From assembly GCA_944325175.1 (NCBI GenBank), contig CALUYZ010000006.1, positions 36,475-100,474 of the forward strand: DNA of 64,000 nucleotides, in the 5' to 3' direction. This DNA is from Candidatus Gastranaerophilales bacterium (lineage in GTDB: Bacteria > Cyanobacteriota > Vampirovibrionia > Gastranaerophilales > Gastranaerophilaceae). Under the pieces are notes generated by a model, which did no database searches, was not told the DNA's origin, and saw nothing but the letters and a program-made list of their open reading frames with translations. Both the position numbers and the translations under genes were made by a program. This document shows positions 52,678 through 62,134 of the stretch, one piece after another (the first letter of the stretch is position 1; each line of letters opens with the position of its first letter).

Positions 52678-52804
52678 ATATCGAACTACATTTAATAATA
52701 TAAAAAAGACATAAGATAAAGTCAAGCTGATAAGATTACCTCTTGAAATAAAATATTCAGCTTATATAATTTATATTAGACAAAAACTGTAAAGGAATAA
52801 CGAC

Positions 52805-53005
52805 ATGAAAGAAGGAATACACCCTGATTACAAAAAAACCACAATTAAATGCGTTTGTGGCAATGAAATCGAAACAGGTTCTGTTGAAGATAATATAACC
52901 GTTGAAATTTGCAACGCTTGCCATCCTTTCTTCACAGGCAACCAAAAAATCTTAGACTCTGAAGGTAGAGTTGAAAGATTCAAAAAACGTTACGAAACAA
53001 AATAG
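52805..53005 (+). CDS. rpmE: 50S ribosomal protein L31
   Basis: 66 aa, the zinc-binding type: C-V-C-G early and [10 protein letters not shown] later, with N-terminal M-K-E-G-I-H-P-D-Y. Followed by its own terminator, then thyX and prfA; rpmE next to prfA is typical of cyanobacteria-related genomes. Confidence 0.97.
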   Translation: MKEGIHPDYKKTTIKCVCGNEIETGSVEDNITVEICNACHPFFTGNQKILDSEGRVERFKKRYETK

Positions 53006-53021
53006 CTTTGTAATTTTTAAA

Positions 53022-53055
53022 ATGCGGATGTATACCTATATGTCCGCATTTTTGT
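53022..53055 (+). terminator. Intrinsic terminator after rpmE
   Basis: AAATGCGGA pairs with TCCGCATTT around a 14-base loop, followed by TTTTT. Confidence 0.85.
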
Positions 53056-53076
53056 ATAAAAAACTAGGGTGACAAA

Positions 53077-53802
53077 ATGGCAAAACAAAAATTAAGTGTT
53101 GAATTAATTTCAATTCCCGACAATGTAATAAAAACAATTTATACGGCATGCAAAACTTGTTATAGCGCAAAATTACCGTACGAAAATTATACAAATGCGC
53201 CTGATGAAGAAAAAATGCTCTCTCTAATTAAGAAAGTAATAGGTTCAGGGCACTATTCAACCATTGAACATATTCAACTCACTTTTGCCATTCAAAATGT
53301 TTCTCGTGCATGCACTCACCAACTGGTAAGACACCGTCACATGAGCTTTTCTCAGAAAAGTCAAAGATATGTTAAAGAAAAAGGTGAATTTGACTATATA
53401 ATGCCGAGTGCGATTGAAAAAAATCCCGAGCTTTCAAAAAAATTTGAAGCATTTATACAAAATACATCAAACCTATATCAAGAATTTATCGAAGCAGGCA
53501 TTTTAGCGGAAGATGCAAGAAGCATTTTGCCAAACGCTGCAGCAAGCTCTTTGGTGGCATCTTTAAATTTAAGAGAACTTATTCATCTTTCAAATTTAAG
53601 ATTATGTACAAGAGCGCAAGCTGAAATAAGGGCATTAGTAAAAGCAATGGCTGAAGAAGTTATTAAAAAAGAGCCATGGCTAAAACCATATCTTGTCCCA
53701 AAATGCGAAAGACTCGGCTATTGCGATGAAGACAAATCATGCGGAAGAATGAAAACAAAAGAAGAATTAATAAACAAAAATTTTTCAACCGCACCCGTTT
53801 AA
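53077..53802 (+). CDS. thyX: Flavin-dependent thymidylate synthase ThyX
   Basis: 241 aa. Carries the ThyX signature [14 protein letters not shown] and the downstream [11 protein letters not shown]. Methylates dUMP to dTMP using methylene-THF, FAD and NAD(P)H. AGGGTGA precedes the ATG. Lies 13 bp before prfA in one operon. Confidence 0.97.
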   Translation: MAKQKLSVELISIPDNVIKTIYTACKTCYSAKLPYENYTNAPDEEKMLSLIKKVIGSGHYSTIEHIQLTFAIQNVSRACTHQLVRHRHMSFSQKSQRYVKEKGEFDYIMPSAIEKNPELSKKFEAFIQNTSNLYQEFIEAGILAEDARSILPNAAASSLVASLNLRELIHLSNLRLCTRAQAEIRALVKAMAEEVIKKEPWLKPYLVPKCERLGYCDEDKSCGRMKTKEELINKNFSTAPV

Positions 53803-53815
53803 AAGGAACCATAAA

Positions 53816-54898
53816 ATGAACGATATGCTGGACAAAATAAAACAAATTGAACAAAAATACATTGAACTCGGTCTAAAATTATCAGACCCAAGCACGGTTA
53901 ATGACTATGAAAAATTTAAAGAGCTTTCAAAACAAAGAAAAGCAATGGAAGAAACCGTCAACACATATAATGCATACAAAGAAACCGTTGATGCCATAAA
54001 AGAGGCAAAAGAAATGCTCCATGGAGAAAAAGACCCTTCCATGAGAGAATATTTAAACAACGAAATTGCAAACAATGAAGCAAAAATTCCAATTTATGAA
54101 GAAAAAATGAAAGTTCTTTTACTTCCGAAAGACCCAATGGACGATAAAGACATCATGCTTGAAATAAGAGGGTCTGCAGGCGGAGATGAAGCAAACATTT
54201 TTGCAGGCGATCTTATGAGAATGTATCTTAAATTCGCAAACAACAAAGGCTGGCAAACAAAAATTTTATCAATCAACGAATGTGAAGCAGGTGGTGTTTC
54301 AGAGGTTGTAATTTCAGTTAAAGGCGAAAACGTTTATTCACAATTAAAATATGAATCAGGTGTTCATAGAGTTCAAAGGGTTCCTCAAACAGAATCTCAA
54401 GGCAGGGTTCACACCTCAACTGCAACCGTTGCCGTCATGCCTGAGGTTGATGACGTTGAAGTTGAACTTAATATGAACGATATTGAAATTACAACGGCTC
54501 GTTCAGGCGGTGCAGGCGGTCAAAACGTAAACAAAGTTGAAACAGCCGCAAGGGTATTCCACAAACCCACAGGAATTATGATTTTCTGCACGGAAGAAAG
54601 GTCGCAATTACAAAACAAAGAAAGAGCACTGCAAATTTTAAAAGCAAAACTATATGATATGGAAGTGCAAAAACAAATGAAAGAAGTAACAGACCTTCGC
54701 CGTTCGCAAGTTGGAACAGGAGATAGATCTGAACGTATAAGAACCTACAATTTCCCTCAAGGAAGACTGACAGACCATAGAATTAACCACAACCTAAATG
54801 TTTGGACTGTTATTGAAGGTGATTTAGACGAATTAATAAAACTTTTAGTCGAATACGACCAAAAATTAAAGCTGGAAAAATTAGCTCAAATTCAATAA
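53816..54898 (+). CDS. prfA: Peptide chain release factor 1
   Basis: 360 aa, the standard RF1 length. Contains G-G-Q in [11 protein letters not shown] (peptidyl-tRNA hydrolysis) and V-P-Q-T-E-S-Q-G-R, where P-Q-T occupies the P-x-T codon-recognition site of RF1 rather than the S-P-F of RF2. Reads UAA and UAG stops. Confidence 0.97.
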   Translation: MNDMLDKIKQIEQKYIELGLKLSDPSTVNDYEKFKELSKQRKAMEETVNTYNAYKETVDAIKEAKEMLHGEKDPSMREYLNNEIANNEAKIPIYEEKMKVLLLPKDPMDDKDIMLEIRGSAGGDEANIFAGDLMRMYLKFANNKGWQTKILSINECEAGGVSEVVISVKGENVYSQLKYESGVHRVQRVPQTESQGRVHTSTATVAVMPEVDDVEVELNMNDIEITTARSGGAGGQNVNKVETAARVFHKPTGIMIFCTEERSQLQNKERALQILKAKLYDMEVQKQMKEVTDLRRSQVGTGDRSERIRTYNFPQGRLTDHRINHNLNVWTVIEGDLDELIKLLVEYDQKLKLEKLAQIQ

Positions 54899-54913
54899 TA
54901 TAAGGGGAAGAAT

Positions 54914-56155
54914 ATGATTCAATATATCTTAACTGCAATAATTGCCTTAATAACAGGCGGTCTTGTTGTGGGGTTTATATTGAACAAAAAACTTGAACTG
55001 GAAAAAAACAAAAATTTCGAACTAAACAACAAAAACGTCTCTCTAAAAGCTGAATTAAAAGTATATGAAGAAAATAAATCAAATGAAGAAACCTTAAAAA
55101 ACCTTATAAAAGAAGAATTTTCAAATACTGCAGCAAAAATATTAATTGAAAAACAGCAATATTTGAATGAACAAAATAAAACTTCCTTAGAAACTTTTTT
55201 AAACCCCTTAAAAGAAAAAATAAAAGAATTTCAGCAAAAAGTTGAAAAAGCGGATGAAACCGGCAAAATAAATGCAGCCACTTTGAGAGAAAAAATTGAA
55301 GAATTGGTCAAACAAAATCAAATCACATGCTCTCAAACAGAAAAACTATCAAATGCAATCTCGCAAAACTCAAAATTCAGAGGCTCTATGGGAGAGATGA
55401 TTTTAGAAAAATTATTGAAATCATCCGGCTTAATTGATAAAAAGGATAATCCAACAGGAAACTATGAAACGCAAAAAGGTTTTAGACAAGAAAATGGCGA
55501 CACGGGCACAAAAATTGTAGATGCCATTGTATATCTTTCAGAAGGTAAAAAATCCGTTGTTATCGATTCAAAAGCATCATTGGCAGAATTTATCAGCTTT
55601 ACCGAAGCTACAGATGAACAAGAAAAAGAAAAACACCTAAATGCGTTTTTAAAAGACGTTAAAGACAGAATTAACGAACTTACGGGAAAATATGACAACT
55701 TAGAAGGCTTAGTAACTCCGGATTTTACAATCATGTTCATTCCCTTTGAATACCCCCTTACATACATATATTCAAATTCAAACCTAATTGAATATGCCCT
55801 GAAAAATAACATCATAATATCCGGTCCATCAACTCTTATTGCAACTCTTAGAACAATCAACTATTCCTGGTCACAAAAAAGCCAGTATGAAAATATGCAA
55901 AATATCACCTGTTTGGCAAAAAATATATACGAAAAAACATTTACCTTAATTCAAAAATTTGAAGGCGTACAAACCTCTTTTGAAACCGTAAGAAAAAAAT
56001 TTGATGAAGTATTTACAACAATTAAGGGTCAAAGGGGGCTAATCAGCCAAGTTGAAAAATTAAAAGACTACGGCACAATATCTCCGAAACAAATTGATGA
56101 AAAATATTTGGAAGATATACCAAAACTAACATTAACAGGACAAAATCAGGAATAA
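54914..56155 (+). CDS. rmuC: DNA recombination protein RmuC
   Basis: 413 aa. N-terminal transmembrane helix (about 3-23), a coiled coil to roughly residue 150, then the RmuC domain (G-S-M-G-E-M-I-L-E-K-L-L, V-V-I-D-S-K-A-S-L-A-E-F, F-T-I-M-F-I-P-F-E). RmuC limits DNA inversions at short inverted repeats and has a predicted restriction-nuclease-like core. Starts 15 bp after prfA with AAGGGGAAG. Confidence 0.93.
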   Translation: MIQYILTAIIALITGGLVVGFILNKKLELEKNKNFELNNKNVSLKAELKVYEENKSNEETLKNLIKEEFSNTAAKILIEKQQYLNEQNKTSLETFLNPLKEKIKEFQQKVEKADETGKINAATLREKIEELVKQNQITCSQTEKLSNAISQNSKFRGSMGEMILEKLLKSSGLIDKKDNPTGNYETQKGFRQENGDTGTKIVDAIVYLSEGKKSVVIDSKASLAEFISFTEATDEQEKEKHLNAFLKDVKDRINELTGKYDNLEGLVTPDFTIMFIPFEYPLTYIYSNSNLIEYALKNNIIISGPSTLIATLRTINYSWSQKSQYENMQNITCLAKNIYEKTFTLIQKFEGVQTSFETVRKKFDEVFTTIKGQRGLISQVEKLKDYGTISPKQIDEKYLEDIPKLTLTGQNQE

Positions 56156-56223
56156 AAATATTTTGAAAAAACTATTTTTATGTGATAAACTAACAAGGCA
56201 GAATGTATAAAGAAGGGTTATTT

Positions 56224-56982
56224 ATGGCAGTTTCTAAACCCAAATGTGCAAAAGAAAGAATAATTTTAGCTCTGGATGTAGACACAATAGAAGAAGCAGA
56301 AAAGTTGGTTGTAGAGCTGAAAGATTATGTAGGCTTTTTTAAAATAGGCTTACAACTCCAAAGTTTTGGTTTTGAAGCAAGTGAAATGATAAAAAGCCAC
56401 GGTTCAAGAGTTTTTTATGATATGAAATTTCACGACATTCCAAACACAGTGGCAAGAGCAAGTGCCAACTTAGTTAAAAGAGGAATAGATTTCTTTGATT
56501 TGCATATTAAAGGCGGCTCTAAAATGATGAGTGCAACCGTTAAACTTGCAAATGAAACCGCAAAAAGATACGGAATGTCAACTCCCACAATTTTAGGCGT
56601 CACATTATTATCAAGCTTTGGTCAAAAAACACTAACTCAAGAATTAAACGTCAATATGAGCATAGATGAATATGTTTCAAGATTGGCAAGAACAGCCTAT
56701 GAATCAGGCTTAACGGGTGTAGTTGCATCTGCCTCTGAAGCACCTATCATAAGGGAAGAATGTGGGGATGACTTTATCATCGTGTGCCCCGCAGTAAGAC
56801 CAACTTGGAGCGTTGTAAACGATCAAGTAAGAGTTGTAACACCTTCAAATGCGGTTAGATCGGGTGTAGATTATATGGTAGTAGGGCGCCCTGTAACTTC
56901 TTCAAACAACAGAGTTGAAGCGCTTCAATTAATAACACAAGAAATTGAAGACGCTGTAGAAATTGAAACAAGCATTATTTAA
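56224..56982 (+). CDS. pyrF: Orotidine 5'-phosphate decarboxylase
   Basis: 252 aa from the ATG at 56224, preceded by AGAAGGG; an ATG at 56203 lies before that ribosome site. Catalytic D-M-K-F-H-D-I-P-N-T (Asp-x-Lys-x-x-Asp) after I-I-L-A-L-D-V-D, and phosphate-binding V-V-G-R-P-V near the end. Last step of UMP synthesis. Heads a tight operon with ald-proB-proA. Confidence 0.96.
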   Translation: MAVSKPKCAKERIILALDVDTIEEAEKLVVELKDYVGFFKIGLQLQSFGFEASEMIKSHGSRVFYDMKFHDIPNTVARASANLVKRGIDFFDLHIKGGSKMMSATVKLANETAKRYGMSTPTILGVTLLSSFGQKTLTQELNVNMSIDEYVSRLARTAYESGLTGVVASASEAPIIREECGDDFIIVCPAVRPTWSVVNDQVRVVTPSNAVRSGVDYMVVGRPVTSSNNRVEALQLITQEIEDAVEIETSII

Positions 56983-56997
56983 AAAAGGTAATTGTAT

Positions 56998-58146
56998 ATG
57001 AAAATGAAATCCGTATTTGGCATAACAAAAGAACTGAAAAAAGACGAAAACAGAGTTGCTCTCACTCCTGATTCCGTCAAATTTTTAACAGAACACAATC
57101 ATACTATTTATATAGAAAAAGATGCCGGTATTTTAAGCGGTTTTTCAAATGAAATGTACATTGAAGCAGGTGCCAAAATTGCAGATACAAAAGAAGAACT
57201 GTGGGAAAAGGCAAATGTAATATTAAAAGTAAAAGAACCGCAAAAGGAAGAATACGATTTATTTAGAGAAGATCAAATCATCTTTTCATATATGCATCTT
57301 GCAGTTGAGCCTGAATTAACCGAAAATCTTTTAAAGAAAAAAGTTTGTGCCATTTGTGCAGAATCCATACAAAATAAAAATGGCGACTTTCCTATTTTAA
57401 GACCAATGTCTGAAGTTGCAGGCAGATTAAGTATACAACTTGGAGCACACTACCTTGAAAAACAAAACGGAGGTCAAGGAATTTTATTAGGCGGAGTTCC
57501 GGGTGTCAGACCCTCTAAAGTTGTCATCATCGGAGGCGGCATAGTAGGTTCAAATGCTGCCAAAGTTGCACTTGGAATGGGCGCTGATGTTTCTGTTATT
57601 GATACAAATTCAGAAAAACTTGCCATGCTTGATTTTCTTTTTAACGGAAATATAAAAACGCACTATTCAAACCCGACAACAGTTTTAGAAGAAGCTAAAA
57701 AGGCAGACATTTTAGTAACTGCCGTTTTAAAACCCAATCAAATAGCACCCGTAATTGTAAAAGAAGAAGTTGTAAAACAAATGAAAAAAGGTTCGTTTTT
57801 AATTGATGTTGCGATTGATCAGGGCGGAAATACAGAAACAATAGATAGGGCAACAAGTATAACTGAACCCGTATATGAAAAATTTGGAGTTATCCACTGT
57901 GCAATTCCAAACCTACCTTCCTTAACACCAAAAACTTCATCTTATGCATACTCGTATGCAATATTGCCATACATACATCAAATAGGCGAACTTGGCGGTT
58001 TTATGGCAATAAAAGAGGTTGACGCGTTATCTAAAGGTGTTAATACCTTTAGAGGTGAAGTTACAAATTATGAACTTGCAAAAACCTTTGGATACGAACA
58101 CACGGAATTGTCGCTTTTAGTAGGTTTTAGGGTGAACAATGGATAA
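56998..58146 (+). CDS. ald: Alanine dehydrogenase
   Basis: About 382 aa from the ATG at 56998. Pyruvate-site Lys in I-L-K-V-K-E-P and His in S-Y-M-H-L-A; NAD-binding I-I-G-G-G-I-V-G-S-N-A-A-K. Interconverts alanine and pyruvate plus ammonia. The start follows pyrF by 15 bp and the end overlaps proB by 8 bp. Confidence 0.95.
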   Translation: MKMKSVFGITKELKKDENRVALTPDSVKFLTEHNHTIYIEKDAGILSGFSNEMYIEAGAKIADTKEELWEKANVILKVKEPQKEEYDLFREDQIIFSYMHLAVEPELTENLLKKKVCAICAESIQNKNGDFPILRPMSEVAGRLSIQLGAHYLEKQNGGQGILLGGVPGVRPSKVVIIGGGIVGSNAAKVALGMGADVSVIDTNSEKLAMLDFLFNGNIKTHYSNPTTVLEEAKKADILVTAVLKPNQIAPVIVKEEVVKQMKKGSFLIDVAIDQGGNTETIDRATSITEPVYEKFGVIHCAIPNLPSLTPKTSSYAYSYAILPYIHQIGELGGFMAIKEVDALSKGVNTFRGEVTNYELAKTFGYEHTELSLLVGFRVNNG

Positions 58147-59251
58147 ATCAAAAGTAAAAAGAATAGTTTTTAAATTCGGAACAAATATATTAAAAAACGA
58201 AGACGGTGATATTTCATTATCAAGGCTTTATTCTTTTATAGAAGATATTGCAAAACTATACAAAGAAGGCAAAGAAGTTTTAATTGTAACATCTGGAGCT
58301 GTTGGTTTGGGTGTTAAAAAACTGGGCTTAAAAACCCCGGAAACAACCGTTGATAAACAAGCAGCAGCATCAATAGGGCAGCCTATGCTAATTGAAATAT
58401 GGCAAGATGGCTTTGACAGGTTTGGTATAAACATTTCACAAATTCTTTTAATTGAAGATGATTTTTCTGTCAGAAAAAGATATTTAAGCCTAAGAAGCAC
58501 TCTATCAAGGCTTTTAGAGGCGGGAATAATTCCTGTTATTAACCAAAATGACGTTATTTTGCCGTCTGAACTTGAGCATGTTAGTTTTTCAGACAACGAC
58601 AAATTATCCGCCCTTGTTGCAAGCAAACTGGATGCAGACTTACTTGTTATGGTGTCAGATATTGACGGGCTTTTTGACAAAAACCCGAAAGAATATGATG
58701 ATGCAAAATTAATTCCTGTTGTAAATAAAGTAACCCCCAAAATTGAAAAATTGGCAACAGGCGCATCTGTTGGCGGCAGAGGCGGCATGATAACAAAACT
58801 TAATGCAGCAAAAGTTGTTACAAATTCAGGCGCAATGGCTATGATTGTAAACGGCTTAACGCCAAACATAATAAGAAAAATTTTCACGGAAGAAAACGCA
58901 GGCACTTTGTTTTTATCAAACAATAAACTATCATCTAAACAACGCTGGATAGCTTATGCCACAAACGTCAGAGGTGAAATTATCGTTAACAAAGGCGCAA
59001 AAGAAGCTTTAATTGAAAAACAAAAAAGCTTGTTATCAGTTGGTGTACTAAAAGTTAAAGGAAAATTTGACGCAGGCGAAGTTATTTGCATTTTAGATGA
59101 AAACGAAGAAGAATTTGCAAGAGGCGTTGCTAATTATAACTCAATCGAATGTGAAAAAATTGCAGGCAAGCATAGCTATGAAATTAAAGAAATTTTAGGC
59201 TATATGCAAAGCGATGATTTAATAAACAAAGATAATTTGGTGATTCTATGA
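58139..59251 (+). CDS. proB: Glutamate 5-kinase with PUA domain
   Basis: 370 aa. Amino acid kinase domain (V-T-S-G-A-V-G-L-G, S-D-I-D-G-L-F-D-K-N-P, S-V-G-G-R-G-G-M-I-T-K) then a C-terminal PUA domain from about residue 275. First step of proline synthesis and usual site of proline feedback inhibition. Start inside ald, end overlapping proA by 4 bp. Confidence 0.96.
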   Translation: MDKSKVKRIVFKFGTNILKNEDGDISLSRLYSFIEDIAKLYKEGKEVLIVTSGAVGLGVKKLGLKTPETTVDKQAAASIGQPMLIEIWQDGFDRFGINISQILLIEDDFSVRKRYLSLRSTLSRLLEAGIIPVINQNDVILPSELEHVSFSDNDKLSALVASKLDADLLVMVSDIDGLFDKNPKEYDDAKLIPVVNKVTPKIEKLATGASVGGRGGMITKLNAAKVVTNSGAMAMIVNGLTPNIIRKIFTEENAGTLFLSNNKLSSKQRWIAYATNVRGEIIVNKGAKEALIEKQKSLLSVGVLKVKGKFDAGEVICILDENEEEFARGVANYNSIECEKIAGKHSYEIKEILGYMQSDDLINKDNLVIL

Positions 59252-60507
59252 CACAAACAGATAATATTTTAAATACGGTAAAAAAAGCACAAGAAGCAAA
59301 AGCCGAGCTTTTTAGTCTTTCTGAAGAAAAAAAAGATGAAGCTTTAATGCTCATTAGTCAAGGTATTGAAAAAAATAAAGAAAAAATTTTTGAAGAAAAC
59401 AAAAAAGACCTTGAAAATGCAAAAAATATGCTTGAAAAAGGCGAAATTACAAAAGCCACCTTTGACAGACTCAAGCTTGATGAAAACAAAATGAGGGATA
59501 TGATAAAAGGCGTTCATGATGTTATTCGCCTTGATGACCCTACAAACAAAATTCTTTGGGCAAAAGAACTTGATGAAGGTTTAACCCTGAAAAAAGTCAC
59601 ATGTCCGATAGGTCTTATTGGCATAATTTTTGAAGCAAGACCTGATGTTTTAATTCAAATAACAGCTCTTGCAATAAAATCCGGCAACGCTGTAATTCTA
59701 AAAGGCGGCAGGGAATCAAACAATACAAATAAAATTTTCTATGAAATTGTAAAAGAAGCTATTTCAAGCGTTGACGGTTTTCCAAGCGAAGCTATAAACC
59801 TTGTTTATTCGCATCAAGATATAAAAGAACTTTTGCAATTTAGCGAATATATCGATTTAATAATTCCAAGAGGCTCAAATAAGCTTGTAAATTTCATAAA
59901 AGAAAATACAAAAATTCCTGTTTTAGGGCATGCATCAGGCATTTGCCACATCTTTGTAAACAAAGATGCTGATTTTGAAATGGCAAAAAAAATAATCTTT
60001 GATGCTAAAACTCAATACCCTTCAGCTTGTAACAGTGTAGAAACCGTTCTTGTGCATAAAGACTTTAAAAAAAGCAACGAGCTAAAAGAATTTTTAACAT
60101 CTTCCAATATAGAAGTAATTACTGAAACCGATAAATATGATGTTGAATATTCAGATAAAATTTTAACATACAAAATTGTTGAAAACCTTGAAGAAGCAAT
60201 TAATCATATCAATAAATACGGTTCACACCACACAGATTGCATAATAACAGATAACAAAAAAGAAGCCGAAGAGTTTATGGCAAAAGTTGACTCAGCAGGT
60301 GTATACCACAATGCATCCACAAGATTTGCAGACGGTTTCAGATACGGTTTTGGCGCAGAAGTAGGTATTTCAACAAATAAAACTTTAGCAAGGGGCCCTG
60401 TAGGCTTAGATGGTCTTTGTACGTATAAATATAAATTATACGGGCATGGAGAAATTGTTGATGACTATGCAAAAGGCGCAAAACAGTTTCATCACAAGTT
60501 TATTTAA
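59248..60507 (+). CDS. proA: Gamma-glutamyl phosphate reductase
   Basis: 419 aa, normal length. Catalytic cysteine in Y-P-S-A-C-N-S-V-E-T, plus G-L-I-G-I-I-F-E-A-R-P and the C-terminal R-G-P-V-G-L-D-G-L. Produces glutamate semialdehyde, which cyclises toward proline. Translationally coupled to proB (ATGA). Confidence 0.97.
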   Translation: MTQTDNILNTVKKAQEAKAELFSLSEEKKDEALMLISQGIEKNKEKIFEENKKDLENAKNMLEKGEITKATFDRLKLDENKMRDMIKGVHDVIRLDDPTNKILWAKELDEGLTLKKVTCPIGLIGIIFEARPDVLIQITALAIKSGNAVILKGGRESNNTNKIFYEIVKEAISSVDGFPSEAINLVYSHQDIKELLQFSEYIDLIIPRGSNKLVNFIKENTKIPVLGHASGICHIFVNKDADFEMAKKIIFDAKTQYPSACNSVETVLVHKDFKKSNELKEFLTSSNIEVITETDKYDVEYSDKILTYKIVENLEEAINHINKYGSHHTDCIITDNKKEAEEFMAKVDSAGVYHNASTRFADGFRYGFGAEVGISTNKTLARGPVGLDGLCTYKYKLYGHGEIVDDYAKGAKQFHHKFI

Positions 60508-60579
60508 CAATAAAACGTTATAAAAGTTTTTTTGTTTTATAATATTATTCAAAGCATTAATATTTCTAAGGTTACCACA

Positions 60580-61509
60580 TTGTTAGAGAATGAAATAATA
60601 GAAAAAATTAATAAGCTAAAAAAAGAGAAGAATGCAATAATTCTTGCTCACTGCTACCAAAACCCTGAAATTGATCTGGTGGCAGATTATGTTGGCGATT
60701 CTTTAGGTTTATCAAAGCTTGCAAGCAAAACAGATGCCGATATTATTGTTTTTGCAGGGGTTTATTTTATGGCAGAAACTGCCAAAATCTTATCACCCGA
60801 TAAAAAAGTTTTATTACCAAACAAAAAATCAGGCTGCAATATGGCAGATATGATTGACCTTAGAATGGTAAGAGAATTTAAAGCAAAATATCCAAACATA
60901 CCGCTTGTATGCTATGTTAATTCAACAGCCGAAGTTAAAGCTGAATGTGATGTTTGCTGCACAAGCGCAAATGCGGTTGAAGTTGTAAGGTCAATGAATG
61001 TAAAAAAGGTTCTTTTTGCCCCTGATTGCTACCTTGGCAGCTGGGTTCAAAAAAATCTTCCTGAAGTTGAAGTTATTTCATACCCTGGATATTGCCCTGT
61101 CCATCTTAGAATTTCAGCAGACGACATCATAAAAGCAAAAGAAAAATATCCTTTCGGCAAAGTTTTAGTGCATCCTGAATGTAGACAAGAAGTTGTTGAG
61201 CTTTCAGATTTTACAGGCTCTACAACGCAAATTTTTGATTATGTTGAAAAAACTAACCACGAAACATATATAATTTGCACAGAAAAAGGTGTCGTGGACA
61301 GATTGCAAAGAGATTATAAAAATAAAAATTTCATTCTCATAAATGAAAAAATTGTCTGCCACAACATGAAGCAAAACAATTTAGAAGATATATACAATTC
61401 ACTTTTATATGAAAATTACGAAATTAATGTAGATGAACAAATAAGAAAACTTGCTCTAAAATCAATAAATGCTATGATAGCTGTAAAATCCGGCAAAACA
61501 GTTGTTTAA
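60580..61509 (+). CDS. nadA: Quinolinate synthase A
   Basis: About 309 aa from a TTG at 60580 with AAGG upstream; a longer frame to 60532 lacks support. Contains I-I-L-A-H-C-Y-Q-N-P-E-I and cysteines in C-D-V-C-C, G-Y-C-P-V-H and H-P-E-C-R-Q-E that include the three [4Fe-4S] ligands. Condenses iminoaspartate with dihydroxyacetone phosphate for NAD synthesis. nadB and nadC are not adjacent. Confidence 0.95.
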   Translation: MLENEIIEKINKLKKEKNAIILAHCYQNPEIDLVADYVGDSLGLSKLASKTDADIIVFAGVYFMAETAKILSPDKKVLLPNKKSGCNMADMIDLRMVREFKAKYPNIPLVCYVNSTAEVKAECDVCCTSANAVEVVRSMNVKKVLFAPDCYLGSWVQKNLPEVEVISYPGYCPVHLRISADDIIKAKEKYPFGKVLVHPECRQEVVELSDFTGSTTQIFDYVEKTNHETYIICTEKGVVDRLQRDYKNKNFILINEKIVCHNMKQNNLEDIYNSLLYENYEINVDEQIRKLALKSINAMIAVKSGKTVV

Positions 61510-61520
61510 TAAGGTATATT

Positions 61521-62045
61521 ATGGACGATAAAATCAATAAAAGTTCAGAAGATTTATTGGCAGATGTAGATTTTGAAGAGGACAAAGAAGAACAAGAGCT
61601 TAAAAAAAGCGATTTTCTAAAAACAAATATTGAAACGTATAAACTGAAAGAAGAAGACGATTCTTTAATTTCAGAATTTTATAACAAGGATAAAAAGCTT
61701 GTAGGCAGCAAGGTTATTCAAAAAAAATCGGGTCATATTCTGGAAATTACATACAATTTAATTGGTAAAAGAGAATCTGTTGTTGAATATGACAAAAATA
61801 AAACCTTAATAAAAGCGACAGATTACTACGAAAACGGTCAAGTAAAACTTGTAACGGATTACGGAAAAAACGGCTCTTATAAATCTATGATGTATAATGT
61901 TGACGGCTCAAGGCTTTCGTTTGTTGAAAAATATGCAGACGGAACAGCTGACGCAATTTATTTTGACGCCGACAATAAAGGAACTCGAGTTGAAATAAAA
62001 ATGGATAAAGATAAAAATGTTATTGAAAAGAAAATTATTAAATAG
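61521..62045 (+). CDS. Hypothetical protein with MORN-like repeats
   Basis: 174 aa. The first 55 residues are acidic; the rest shows short beta units such as Y-Y-E-N-G-Q-V-K-L-V-T-D-Y and Y-A-D-G-T-A-D-A-I-Y-F-D, similar to MORN/toxin_YwqK repeats. No signal or membrane segment. 11 bp after nadA, so probably co-transcribed. Function unknown. Confidence 0.6.
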   Translation: MDDKINKSSEDLLADVDFEEDKEEQELKKSDFLKTNIETYKLKEEDDSLISEFYNKDKKLVGSKVIQKKSGHILEITYNLIGKRESVVEYDKNKTLIKATDYYENGQVKLVTDYGKNGSYKSMMYNVDGSRLSFVEKYADGTADAIYFDADNKGTRVEIKMDKDKNVIEKKIIK

Positions 62046-62134
62046 CCTAAACCATACGTATTAAGAAAAGTTAAACCATTTGAAAAATATTAAATAGTAT
62101 GCCATTCTATTTATAGGGAGTAAGATGAATTAAA

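Noticed and set aside
58228..58923. 231-codon reverse frame inside proB
   Set aside because: Antisense to a well-conserved enzyme; Ser/Leu/Phe-rich composition typical of a shadow frame.
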